Source: Diplodia intermedia
Lineage: Eukaryota; Ascomycota; Dothideomycetes; Botryosphaeriales; Botryosphaeriaceae
Length of the DNA stretch: 64,000 nt
Direction: 5' to 3'
Assembly: GCA_021495925.1 (NCBI GenBank)
Contig: JAKEKT010000005.1
Location: 1-64,000 of the forward strand
The position numbers and the translations under genes are program-made. Shown here in pieces: positions 43,360 to 53,504 of the stretch. The notes below the pieces were generated by a model. The model was given only the letters and a program-made list of their open reading frames with translations. It had not been told where the DNA came from and searched no databases. The first letter of the stretch is position 1; each line of letters opens with the position of its first letter.

Positions 43360-43837
43360 TCATGTTTTGCTCGCTTCTCCCTCCAGCAGCGCAGGCAGGT
43401 TCTCCTTGATGTATTCAACAACGGCGTCCGGGCCCCTTTCGACCTGCAGACCCTGGGGCAGCGCAAATGTCTTGATGTCCGGCACGATCTTCCTCGCCGT
43501 CTGCTGGGCCGTTTGGCTCTGCTCCGACGTCCACATGGAGGCAGTAAACTTGGGCCCGTCAGCACAGCCTTGGCCGTTGATCTGAGTGCATGGGATAGCT
43601 TACCAGCAAGTCCGGCTGGACCTCTGTCACCACTTGCTCAACCTTGGAGATATCTAGAGGGCTGTGAGCAAAAGGCCGGCGCACGGGCGGTTCACGGCAT
43701 GGCTTACCGTCGGCGTTGCCGGCATGGATGATGGTGTACTTGTCTTTCACGTCCTCGACGACACGGCCGATCAATCGTTTGGCACGCTCGGGCGCGTTGT
43801 TGACGGTGACGAGCTTGAAAGGACCGAGAGGGGCCAT
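43360..43837 (-). CDS. Conserved-looking 122-aa protein of unknown function
   Basis: Three short exons (43708-43837, 43604-43653, 43360-43548), each bounded by GTAAGC donors and CAG/TAG/AAG acceptors, join to 122 aa. The sequence begins MAPLGPFKLVTVNNAPERAK and continues LIGRVVEDVKDKYTIIHAGN, DISKVEQVVTEVQPDLL, FTASMWTSEQSQTAQQTARK, IVPDIKTFALPQGLQVERGP and DAVVEYIKENLPALLEG. The alternation of beta-like and helical segments suggests a compact Rossmann-like or ferredoxin-like fold. There is no signal peptide or membrane segment. I do not recognise a named family. It is divergent from a DUF3500 gene with about 530 bp between starts. The exon structure is the main evidence that it is real. Confidence 0.65.
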
Positions 43838-44367
43838 GGTTGGTTGGTCTGTGTCACGCTGACCCGTAACGCACGATGTAGGACAGACGTAGGTGGGACA
43901 TTATTTCTTTTCAGCGTCGTCTCTACTTTTATCTCCGAGCGCAGGGTCGGCATCCGAGAAGCGCGGCGGAGCTAGATGGTCGCGGATGCTGGCAATGCCG
44001 AGTGATGGTGCGATTGGAGCAGCCCCGCTGACGTCTCCCCCGGTCTGCCCCGCTCTCTGTGCCCCGCGGTTGCTCGAGTCGGGAATCCCGACCCAGCCTC
44101 CTCGACTTCACCCGCCGCCAGACCACCTGTCCGCCGTAAGCCAATTTGCAGCAAGACCCAGAGGGATTGGTTTTCCGCTCAGCCTTTCCCCCTGTCTGGT
44201 CTCCAGCTCTTTCCCTCGGAAGCGCTGCCGGGATTGTAGCAGTAGCAAGCTCTCCCGGGCCAACATGCCGACCACTGGGCCTGCGGACCATTGCGTACCG
44301 GTTTATATCCACGCCCGCCATTGAGCATGCCCTCAGCAACTCTAAACCCCACAAGACCCCCTCCACC
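43838..44367. promoter_or_regulatory. Divergent upstream region, small gene / DUF3500 gene
   Basis: 530 bp between start codons pointing away from each other. It must hold both promoters. No site is recognised. Confidence 0.45.
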
Positions 44368-45957
44368 ATGGCCGCACCAAAGGACTCGGGCTACATCCAG
44401 GCCAACGACCCCACGCGCCCGCGGGGCGATGCCGCCGTGCCCTTCCGCGAGATCCTCCCAAAGCCGGACCACCCCAAGATTGCAGGCATCGAGAATTGTG
44501 ACGCCCACAGCTGGTGCGCGTCGCGGCGCAAGATTGAGGCGCCGGCGTGGCTGATCAACCGGCTGGACGCCAAGAACCTGGAGAAGCCCTACATCGGCTT
44601 TACGACCGATGGCAACGTTCGGGAAGGCGTGTACGAGTGGGCCGACGACGAAGGTGCCCCCGTCAAGGAAGCGACCCAGGCCGCGAGATTGCTGCTGGCG
44701 TTGCTGTCGGACGACGAGCGCGCGCGTACGCTTCACCCGTCCGTCGACGACGACGCGATCCGGCTGTGGTCGAACCCGGAGCTGTACGTCAACCCAGGCG
44801 GACTGCGGCTGGACGAGTGCGGGCAAGAGGTGCAGGACGCGGTGCACGGCGTGCTGCGCGCCAGCTTGAGCCCGCAGGGCTTCGACAAGACATGGGCGTG
44901 CTGCCTGACCAACGGCTTCCTCGGCCACCTCGTCAACGGCCGCCGCGTGCTCAACGAGCACTCGTACAACTTCCGCCTCTTCGGCGAACCCAACGCGACC
45001 GAGCCGTGGGGCTACACCTTCTTCGGCCACCACCTGTGCCTCGCCGTCGTCTTCTGCGGCCCACGCATGGTTGTCGGTCCAACCTTCATGGGTGCCGAGC
45101 CGGACCGCATCGACGAGGGCCCGCATAGCGGCCTGCGGCTGTTCAAGACGGAGGAGCTCGAGGGCCTGGGCCTCATGCAGAGTCTGAGCCCGGCGCTGCA
45201 GGCCAAGGCGACGCTGTCGGTCGGCATGGACGGCGACTCGCTGCCCACGGACCGCTGGAACCCGTTCGACGAGAGGCACCTCGGCGGCGCGAGGCAGGAC
45301 AACAGGGTGGTGCCTTTTGGTAAGTTGGAAGCTGCTGCCATTGCAGATCAAGATTTCCTCAATTCGATATATTGTATATATAGTTATGCGTGTGGGCCAG
45401 AGGAGTGTCAAAGCTAACATTAAGATTAAAAAAGAGGGATGCCCGGTCAAGGAGTTCCCGCCCGCCCAGCAGGAGCAGATCATCACGCTCTACAAGGCCT
45501 TCAACGAATACTACCCGCCCCCCGTGCTCGAGCATCGCGTCGACCTCTTCAAGAGGCACCTCGACGAGACGTACTTCGCCTGGATCGGCCCCCACGGCGA
45601 CGAGGACCCCTACTACTTCCGCATCCACTCGCCCGTCGCCTTCATGGAGCTGGACTTCCACTGCGGCAGTAAGCAGATTCCGATCTCTCCCTCTTCTCCA
45701 TCCCCTTAAACTCATCGCCCCCCCAGCGCGCGCGCACACACACACACAGTCAATATTCCCAAGCTTTTATATATCTATATTTCCCTTCTTTCTTTGAGCA
45801 CGAGCAGGGCTGATCTCCGCGGCGCTCGCAATTAGTCTTCTTGACGAACACGTCGCCGGCACGGTGCCACATCCACACTACCAACAGGCTGCCGAACAGG
45901 GGCGACTACGGCAAAGCGCTCATCGAGTTCTTCAATAAGAAGAAGCCATCATTGTGA
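44368..45957 (+). CDS. DUF3500 family protein
   Basis: Exons 44368-45319, 45435-45668 and 45836-45957 join in frame to 435 aa. The start is in CCACCATGGCC. Landmarks that match DUF3500 are FDKTWACCLTNGFLGHLVNG, NFRLFGEPNATEPWGYTFFG HHLCLAVVF, VGPTFMGAEPD, then after the second intron IFLTNTSPARCHIHTTNRLP NRGDYGKALI. The WGYTFFGHHL and HIHT-xN-RLPN-x-GDYG motifs carry conserved His that could bind a metal or ligand; that is inference, as the biochemical role of DUF3500 is not established to my knowledge. Many bacterial relatives are exported, but no signal peptide is seen here. Introns of 115 and 167 nt are longer than usual for this window; the second contains a GC/CA dinucleotide run. Confidence 0.85.
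45726..45748. repeat. (GC)n(CA)n dinucleotide run
   Basis: CGCGCGCG followed by about seven CA units, inside the second intron of the DUF3500 gene. Confidence 0.85.
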
Positions 45958-46921
45958 AGATGTGATATGTCGTAGATGTGCAGCTGTGGTCTTCATGCAT
46001 AAGCATCGCAATATTCCCCTTTAATGCAAACAAATCATGTATCGCAAATTGGAGTCGAGACATTGTTACAACGTCTGCCTTCGTGCTCGAAGTGAGCGCA
46101 GTGTTGTTGTTCGTCGTTTGCATGATGCCGCGGCCAGAGCGTTTGTCTGAACACACGACTGTCAGTCAAGTCGGCCCTCAGATATGCTCAAGTCGGTTCT
46201 GCCCACAGTGAGTTGCGGCGGTTTGGAGCCCGGCTTACGGGGGGCCAGTAGCAACAGATATCCAGAAGCAAATGTAAGTTTTTCAAGCCCGCTTATACAG
46301 GCAGTTGGAGCAAACGTCTGGGCGTGGGTGTGAGATTGAAAAACGTGTATGCGCATCCTGACGCAAGATTCGACTGTCTACGTAAGTGGGTTACTGCAAT
46401 GGCTCTGTTGGCTCAAGTTTGTTTTGCAAGCCGCCGTTTCATGATGGCCAGCCACCTATGGGCCGTTCTCTTTGGTGTTGTCGTCTCTGGCAGCGGGCAG
46501 TCTTCTTCCCGTGTATGTAGAAGCCGAAATATTCTCGATTTTCTATCATTTCATGTTGGGAACAGGTTGGAAGTTCTATTATGTGATATGAGTTCCAGGA
46601 AACTTCTGACCAAGAGCAACGGATTGCTTGGCTCAAGTCTGTGACAAGATCAATAACAGCCATCTTCTTTTCGAGCACTATCCATCATTCATGCACAGCT
46701 TTTGCCGGAAATCATTTTATTCAAGTTCTAGATATACCCTTCGGACGCAAGTGGCTAACACCACATTCAAATTGAGATCTTGGTCAGTCATATTCAAAAA
46801 TGTAAAGTCCTTTCTGTGTGAGGAATCGTCTACGGGATATCTCGTCTAGCTCGGTCAATGTCTACTGGGCATGGCCACTGGATCGACATTAGCGTCTATG
46901 CTGTGAGCAGAAGACTTGTCA
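45958..46921. other. Intergenic between convergent genes
   Basis: 964 bp with the 3' regions of the DUF3500 (+) and ACC-synthase-like (-) genes, AT-rich, holding FB1 copy 10 at 46296-46384. No gene seen. Confidence 0.55.
46296..46384. mobile_element. FB1 fold-back element, copy 10
   Basis: TACAGGCAGTTGGAGCAAAC, GTCTGGGCG on the left; CTGACGCAAGATTCGACTGT, CTACGTA on the right; TA at both ends. Diverged but the layout matches other copies. Confidence 0.6.
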
Positions 46922-48586
46922 TTAGGTGACATACGGGTGCTGGCCATCTCCCACGCGCGAACCGGTCCTGGTGTGCCTGTGGAAGGGGATGTTCTTGACG
47001 CCACGGTGCCTGAAGCATCAATGGTTAGTACAACCGTCACACAGTAAGAGGAGGCGATTTTGGGGGTGAACTCACTTCAGAACAATACGCTCGATGGCGT
47101 CCATACCCATCTTGAGGGTTTCCATCCTCGGGCCATAGGAAAGACGGACGAAGTGGTGGCAGGGCGAATCGAAAAGATCGCGACGCTTGCTGGGGTTCAG
47201 GTCAAAGAAGATACCCGGGACGACGATGACCTTTTCGTTCAAGCACTCGGAGAAGAAGTTCAGACCGTCGTTAATGCTGCCAGGCAAGGAGCTGAGATCC
47301 AGCCAGAGGTAGAAGGTCGAGTTGGGCACGTCCTCGTTGGGGATGTTGAAGCCCATCTCGCGGAGACGACCGATGACGTAGTCGCGCTTCATTCTGAAGT
47401 GAGTTTGAAGAGCACGCATCTCGTGGCGAACCTTGGTGGGCTCCAGCATCTGGATGGCGGCCTCCTGGAAGGGAACGTTGGTGCCGCCGTCAAGGTAGGA
47501 ACCGCAAGAGCCAATGGCCTTGATGAACTCCTTGGGACCAACGATCCAAGCAACACGCCAGCCTGGCAGACGGAAACGCTTGGTAAGACCATCAATGATC
47601 AGGACGTCGTCCTCGTCGACATCGACAACGTTGTCGGCAGCGGAGATGACGGTGCCGTCACAGTCGGTCGTGTAGTTGTAGCCACCTGGACCGCATAGAT
47701 TAGAGATAGCCCCAGTTGACCAGCTCCGTGGAGTGCTTACAGTAGAACTCGTCCATGATCAGAGTCGCCCTATCGCGGCAGATGTCCTGGATTTGAGCGA
47801 GCTCCGGGTTGGTCATGACCTGACCGGTGGGGTTACGAGGGTTAGAGGTGAGAATGACAGAGGTACCACGGGCGATTTCCTCGGCAATCTTCTCCGGGTG
47901 GATGTGGTAGTTGTCCTCACGGCTCAGAGGAATGGGGATGGAGGAGAAGTTCCTGAAGAGCGACAACATCTCGTTGTAGGCCGTGTAGTCGGGAATGAAG
48001 AAGGACAGGTAGCTGTTGCCCAGCACGGCGGCGATACGGATCAGACCGGCACGGCCACCGGGGACAATGCAGACGTTCTCCCACGTGTACTTGCTCGGCT
48101 TGTCCTGGCGGTGGTGCTCGTTGTACAGGTTGGCGACAGCCTCGCGGAGCGGCTTGATACCGGCAGTCGGGCCATACTCGCGGCCGCTGAGCGAGATGTC
48201 GATGTTGTGGGGACGCTCGAAGCAGCCCTCGATTTCATCGTCAACCTCGGGGGCGCCCTGGCCCAGGTTGGCCCAGGCCTCGGGATCCTCGAGGTAGCCC
48301 TTCTCGTAGGCGCGCTCCGAGGTCCAGACAACGCCGGTGGACGCCCTGGTGGCATCGAGGCCGGCGTGGACCTTGTGGCCGGCGTGGTAGTTGCGGAATT
48401 GGCGATGGACCTGCGAGTTGAGCTCTGCAGCGGCAATTAGCGGGGGGCGCGGGGCAGAGCCTGCGGCGGGAAAATGCAGGAACGCATGCGACTTGCAGGA
48501 ACGTACGTACCGGACTCGGCCTTGCCGGTGGAGAAGCGACGGTCACGGCCGAAGCTGGTCGATTGCCTGCGTCCGTGGGATGCCAT
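46922..48586 (-). CDS. ACC-synthase-like PLP-dependent aminotransferase (class I/II)
   Basis: Fold-type I PLP enzyme, most like fungal proteins annotated as 1-aminocyclopropane-1-carboxylate synthase. Exons 48511-48586, 47741-48424, 47076-47685 and 46922-47009 join to 485 aa. Motifs: NIDISLSGREYGPTAGIKPL REAVANLY, IVPGGRAGLIRIAAVLG, ILTSNPRNPTGQVM, IMDEFYCGYNYTTD, and the PLP lysine Lys289 in DGLTKRFRLPGWRVAW. The third intron is needed for the C-terminus: reading through would stop at once after VLK, while splicing adds HRGVKNIPFHRHTRTG. Introns are 86, 55 and 66 nt. True ACC synthase and related alanine or kynurenine-type aminotransferases cannot be told apart by eye; product is uncertain. 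No signal peptide; cytosolic. Confidence 0.82.
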
Positions 48587-50128
48587 GTTTGCAGGGAAAA
48601 GTGTCCGGCGGAAGCAGACGGGTAGTTGCAGAAAATATATAGCCAGTCCGGGCTGGCGCGATGCCCCTCAAAGCACTGATTCATGCTTTTACGGAGAGTG
48701 GGCGGGCTCACACCGCCGCAGATCCAGCCTGGCCACCCACGTCAGCCACCCTGCGCGCCCGGGTTGGAGCTGGCGGGTCCGGCGCCGCGCCCGGAAAAAG
48801 CTTGAACGTGCTTGGGGCAGCTTCACCTTCGTGACGGCCCCTGCCTCCTTCCTGCACACCTGCCCTGCACCTCGCCTGCCCATTGGCCCGCCGCCTGCCA
48901 ACCTGCCACAAACACGCTGCAGCGTCGAAAAAGAACTGTCAGCATGGCCTGGCCAGCGCGCACTTTGGGCGCAGCTGCCTGTGGAAGCTCCCGCATGCGT
49001 GGGGCGCATGAGCATGGTGATGAGACATGACGGGGCTGCAGCGATGCGATCGGGTCTCGAAGCTCGTCGTCAGCTCTCCCCAATGCCTCACCACGCACAA
49101 AATAACTCCCCCTTGAGCCTGAACCTTTCCCAACCCAGTACGCCTCCGAACCATATCCGATGCGGCATGCGCGATTAATCTCAACCTGCGTCGCATCTGC
49201 TCACTGCTTGCTCGAGCGTTGGCATCTTTGAACCCCGAGTGATCAACCCCAAGGGGCGCATTCGCTAATCGACTGCCGCGCCGCATTGCAGATGACATCA
49301 CGCCAATCAAGCTCGCGTATATCTATGCCGTCAGTACACCCCGGATCAAAGCCACTGTGCCAATCTCCATTTGTATTCAGCATCAATTAAGCACACCGTA
49401 TGTATGTACAAACACACGGAAACATTGGGTTGAGCGGAAAGAAGAATGTCTAGTCAAGCTCAGCTTGATCTCCCATCTATTTGTCTGCGTGTCAACTACT
49501 CGATATTATCCCCACAAACAATCAATCCACGGATACAAGAGCAAAGCTTGCAGCGACAGGCCCGCCCGCCAGATCAAAGAAATACAGCCGAACAGACAAG
49601 CTATTCGCTACCGAGGGAATTCATGCGAAATGTAGATAGGAAGCGATCGCGAGCAAGGTCGCCGCTGAAGAGCGCGTTTCTCTACCCTCATGCAAAGATG
49701 AACGCGAGGCCCGGTAGTCCGACAACTAGAGTCGAATTTGCCCAAGAATGCCAAGCATTGGTCGCAACCAGCTTCGTTTGCAAAGTCCAATTGGCGATAG
49801 GCGGGGAGGGTAGTATCACCTACCAACACTCACCCTGAAGAGAGCGGACCGGGGCGGCGGGAGATCACCAACACCACGCTCGGGAAGTGGTTTATCTGGG
49901 GTTGCCTGGAGGCTCTTGCACCCGCTAACTTCATTCGGTTGCTAGCTTTTGTTCTGGAATTTCCATCAGAATGCGGGAGATCATACCACCGCGGCAAGCG
50001 GTGGAGCTCAAAATTCTTCGCAGGGCTGAACGCCGCAGCTGCCCCCGGACGTACCACATGCCGTCGCTAGCTTTGCCTGCACAGCAGCTTGCAAACACCT
50101 ACATCCATGAGACTGAGATACCGCACCA

Positions 50129-50366
50129 TACAGCCCCCTCTCGCAGCCGATGGCTAGCGCGAAGAATAGCAGAACATGGCGTAACTATGCCTTAGCTCGT
50201 TCTTATAGAGAAAAAAAAAAACAATACGTAGGTAGATAAAGCTATCGTCCGGACGAGAATGTCGAATTAAAAATTCTACATACACGTCTGGACGATGGCT
50301 TCAACTACCCATGACATGAGCAAAAAATAGATCCACGCTAGCCATCGGCTGCACGAAGGAGCTGTA
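50129..50366. mobile_element. FB3 composite fold-back element, copy 2
   Basis: Outer arms TACAGCCCCCTCTCGCAGCC, GATGGCTAGCGCG and CACGCTAGCCATCGGCTGCA, CGAAGGAGCTGTA are almost identical to those at 25443-25711. TA at both ends. It has about 20 extra bases (AACATGGCGTAACTATGCC) in the left half and lacks the third FB1 arm of copy 1. FB1 copy 11 is nested at the same position. Confidence 0.82.
50225..50313. mobile_element. FB1 fold-back element, copy 11
   Basis: TACGTAGGTAGATAAAGCTA, TCGTCCGGACGAG on the left; CGTCTGGACGATGGCTTCAA, CTACCCATGAC on the right. Nested in FB3 copy 2. Its loop is inverted relative to copy 4, as if the core had flipped. Confidence 0.8.
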
Positions 50367-50368
50367 AC

Positions 50369-50451
50369 TACTTGGGTAGGGGGGTTCTCGAGATTTGGGT
50401 GTTTGCAATCTTAGAACCCACACACACGTCTGGATAGCTGCTTCACGCAAG
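50369..50451. mobile_element. FB1 fold-back element, copy 12 (decayed)
   Basis: TACTTGGGTAGGGGGGTTCT on the left and CGTCTGGATAGCTGCTTCAC, GCAAG on the right, directly adjoining FB3 copy 2. The left arm is diverged. Confidence 0.45.
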
Positions 50452-50606
50452 CAAAATTCCAATTGGTCGATTGCCGCTCCAGGTACCAGGTGGTCCTCGG
50501 ACCAAGGCATTCCTCTGCTACCCTGGCTCTCGATCCGCGCTACCGGCCGTTATGACGCTGGAGCTGTCACTGATGTCACTGCCCTCTAGCGCTCCTTGCA
50601 TGCGGA

Positions 50607-51425
50607 TTGCTGGCCCTTATGTACCTGGATGTGCACTTGAGTGATTCTGAAGAAAGTGCAGCTCACAGCACGATGCCCTTGAAATACTCACCCTCCATCA
50701 CACGCCTGCCGAAGATGGCGCACCAAGCCATGTCGTACTCGCAAGCTCTCTCGGTACGACAGAAGACAGTTGCACCCTTGTCAGCTGTAACCAACAAGCC
50801 AAGTCCGACGAGCGCGCCAGGCAGCATACGCGCTGACACGAAGGCCGACCCAGCCGAACGGGAACGGAAGGTCGACCACCAGCCGCGTACATCGCAAGAT
50901 GAGTCAGCCGTATATGTCCTGACCCTGAGCACGACGCCCTCGCTCAGTAAGCCGTTAACGCAGCTCCGCGACAAGCACTTTCCAATTCATCTCAACCACA
51001 CGCCTGCGCACCTCACCATGTTTCATGCGCTACCAGGGTCGGAGATGACCGGCCTAGTCGCGGCGCTGGAGCAGCATTGTCGAAACACAAGCCCGTTCAA
51101 GCTGACGACGGGTGCACCGTTCCGGATGAAACGAGGGGTCGGCATCAGGGTGGGACAGGGCTCCAAGGCCGCGCAACGCGTGCACGAGGAGCTGCAGCGC
51201 CGATGGGCGGACATGCTCAGTGCACAGGACCAGCAGAGCTGGCGGCCGCACTGGACGGTTCAAAACAAGGTCGACGACGAGGTTGTCGCGGTGAAGACGA
51301 TGGAGGAAGTGCAGGAGGAATTCCAAGGGGCCGAGGGGCTGGCCAAGGGGTGCACGCTGTGGCGCTACGAGAAATCTGGACATTGGACATTCGAATGTGA
51401 CTTCGACTTCGCGGGCGGCAAATAA
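50607..51425 (+). CDS. 2H phosphoesterase (2'-5' RNA ligase-like)
   Basis: Protein of the 2H phosphoesterase superfamily, whose members act on cyclic or 2'-5' phosphodiesters of RNA or nucleotides. The open frame is 272 aa; a later Met at 50715 (MAHQAMSYSQAL, 236 aa) is equally plausible because the first 36 residues show no domain. Two H-x-T motifs, numbered from the first Met, are His135-Leu-Thr137 in HTPAHLTMFHALPG and His215-Trp-Thr217 in SWRPHWTVQNKV, 80 residues apart as in the family. A polar Ser/Pro/Thr region precedes the domain, which starts at VYVLTLSTTPSLSKPLTQLR. No targeting signal is evident. Substrate unknown. It is one exon and lies about 700 bp before MPG1 on the same strand. 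Confidence 0.8.
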   Translation: MLALMYLDVHLSDSEESAAHSTMPLKYSPSITRLPKMAHQAMSYSQALSVRQKTVAPLSAVTNKPSPTSAPGSIRADTKADPAERERKVDHQPRTSQDESAVYVLTLSTTPSLSKPLTQLRDKHFPIHLNHTPAHLTMFHALPGSEMTGLVAALEQHCRNTSPFKLTTGAPFRMKRGVGIRVGQGSKAAQRVHEELQRRWADMLSAQDQQSWRPHWTVQNKVDDEVVAVKTMEEVQEEFQGAEGLAKGCTLWRYEKSGHWTFECDFDFAGGK

Positions 51426-52147
51426 CAAAGACGAATAAGATGCTTGTTTCAGCGCGTGCCCTTGCGCCAGGAACATGTTCGACCAAGGAGCGACGCGATG
51501 GCACAATGGACCACATGACACTGCCACCCACGATCCGCGCCGCGATGCAGGTCAGGCGGTACGGGATGCTGGCGCTCGTATGGGGCTGCAGTGCCCTGTC
51601 CTGGCGGTGGCGCGTTCCCCTCCACGTGTGTGCAACGCTGCGATGCCGCTCGCGCTCGGGGCCCGGCGACGATGCGGCTCGACTGCGCCGGGCCTCTCGT
51701 GATGCTGGCACGACAGCGCGGGGCGGCGGCGATGGGCTGGGCGGAGGTGCGGCCAGCTCTGCTCTGGCGCTGAAAATAGTGCGCGTCGCGTGTGGGCGCA
51801 GTGGCTGAGGCGGGCGCGCCAGGGCATTGGCGGCGGGACTTGACGCGGTGCGGAACGGTGATCCTGCGCAAGGGCCCCGTTGGTGTACCTAGGGGCAATT
51901 TGCTGGTGGAGTCAGCGGCCATGGACCGGTACTCTCCACCTGGCCTCTCGTTCCGTTGACGACTATTAACAGGCGCCTGCTCCTTGCACCGGTCTCCTCT
52001 TTGAAAACCCTGCTCCCATCGACCACGGCCCAATTGCCCGCCAACCCGCGCTCACTTGCTCCCAAAGCGCGCCTCCTCCGCTCGTTGCTCAGCGCCCCGT
52101 CCGCGTTCCCCGCGTCCGCCGCACCTCCTTGAACACAACAATCCACG
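51426..52147. other. Intergenic, upstream of MPG1
   Basis: 722 bp holding the 3' UTR of the 2H gene and the promoter and 5' UTR of MPG1. Frames on both strands are GC-rich and overlap without motifs. The last 60 bases are C-rich (CTCCGCTCGTTGCTCAGCGC), like a fungal housekeeping leader. Confidence 0.5.
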
Positions 52148-53504
52148 ATGAAGGGTGGGTCTGCCTGAGATGCCAATCCGCGAACTGTGCTAACCCCCGT
52201 CCGGGATGCAGCTCTCATTCTTGTCGGCGGGTTTGGCACCCGTTTGCGCCCTCTGGTGCGTCTTCCCCGCTCGCAAGGCTGAGCCGCGCCGCGCCCATGT
52301 CAATCAGGGACACACCATTGACCATGAACACAGACCCTTACGCTGCCGAAGCCGCTGGTCGAGTTTGGCAACAAGCCCATGATCCTGCATCAGGTGGAGA
52401 GCCTGGCCGCAGCGGGCGTCACCGACATCGTCCTTGCCGTCAACTACAGGCCCGAGATCATGACCGCGGCGCTGAAGAAGGTCAGTCAGAACCCCCGCAT
52501 GTCGACGCGCACGCGCCGTGCCGCCGCACAGCCCCGCTAATGGCAGAGCAGTACGAAGAGCAATACAATGTCCGCATAGAGTTCTCCGTCGAGAATGAGC
52601 CCCTAGGCACCGCTGGCCCGCTGAAGCTCGCCGAGAAGATCCTTGGCAAAGACGATTCGCCGTTCTTCGTCCTCAACTCCGACGTCATTTGCGACTACCC
52701 CTTCAAGCAGCTTGCCGACTTCCACAAGGCCCACGGCGATGAGGGCACCATTGTCGTTACAAAGGTTGAGGAGCCGTCCAAGTACGGTGTGGTCGTTCAC
52801 AAGCCCGGTCATGCTTCGCGCATTGACCGCTTCGTCGAGAAGCCCGTCGAGTTCGTGGGCAACCGTATCAATGCCGGTATCTACATTCTGAACCCCTCCG
52901 TTCTGGACCGTATCGAGCTGCGCCCCACCTCGATTGAGCAAGAGACTTTCCCCGCTATTTGCAAGGATGGCCTGCTGCATTCGTTCGACCTGGACGGCTT
53001 CTGGATGGATGTCGGCCAGCCCAAGGACTTCCTTGCTGGCACTTGCCTTTATCTCTCGTCCCTGGCTAAGAAGGGCTCGAAGGAGCTCACTCCCACTACC
53101 GAGCCGTTTGTCTATGGCGGCAACGTCCTGGTCGACCCCACCGCCAAGATTGGCAAGAACTGCCGTATAGGCCCCAACGTCACTGTTGGACCCAACGTCG
53201 TCATTGGTGACGGCGTCAGGCTGCAGCGCTGTGTCCTGCTTGCTGGAAGCAAGGTTAAGGACCACGCCTGGGTCAAGTCCACCATTGTCGGATGGAACAG
53301 CTCAGTCGGCAAGTGGGCCAGGCTGGAGAACGTTACCGTACTCGGTGACGATGTTTCCATCGGTGACGAAATCTATGTCAATGGTGGCTCCATTCTGCCC
53401 CACAAGTCGATCAAGCAGAACGTCGACGGTAAGATATATACCTCTAGGGTCGTTTCAACTCAAATCACTGACATCTTCCGCTAGTCCCCGCCATTATCAT
53501 GTAA
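52148..53504 (+). CDS. MPG1: Mannose-1-phosphate guanylyltransferase (GDP-mannose pyrophosphorylase)
   Basis: Makes GDP-mannose from mannose-1-phosphate and GTP, the donor for glycosylation, GPI anchors and wall mannan. Five exons join: 52148-52154 (7 nt), 52212-52255, 52334-52480, 52552-53428 and 53485-53504 (20 nt), giving 364 aa, the usual length for fungal enzymes. The N-terminus MKALILVGGFGTRLRPLTLT, LPKPLVEFGNKPMILHQVE carries the nucleotidyltransferase signature GGxGTRLRPLT and LPKP. Further on are VLNSDVICDYPF (metal-binding Asp), FVEKPVEFVGNRINAGIYIL and a left-handed beta-helix of hexapeptide repeats (AKIGKNCRIGPNVTVGPNVV). The C-terminus becomes NVDVPAIIM only if the last intron is removed. 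Reading the open frame from 52129 would miss the true start. Confidence 0.95.

Larger units (their letters stand above)
48587..50606. other. Gene-free stretch with FB3/FB1 elements
   Basis: Upstream of the ACC-synthase-like gene (-) and of the 2H phosphoesterase (+), so both promoters lie here. Frames in 48.6-49.2 kb are GC-rich without motifs. FB3 copy 2 occupies 50129-50366 and a further FB1 copy 50369-50451. I see no gene. Confidence 0.5.

Noticed and set aside
44179..45486. 435-codon minus-strand open frame opposite the DUF3500 gene
   Set aside because: Composition (VLLEH, Val/Arg/Ala runs) is that of an antisense shadow of GC-ending codons; the plus strand carries conserved motifs and a clear exon structure.
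16278..50451. CRISPR array or tandem satellite as explanation of the repeated palindromes
   Set aside because: Copies are dispersed kilobases apart, are inverted repeats with TA flanks, and the host is a fungus with spliceosomal introns.
52129..53484. Reading MPG1 as one continuous 451-codon frame
   Set aside because: The N-terminal part of that frame is intron sequence; the family start MKALILVGGFGTRLRPL and end VPAIIM appear only after removing four introns.
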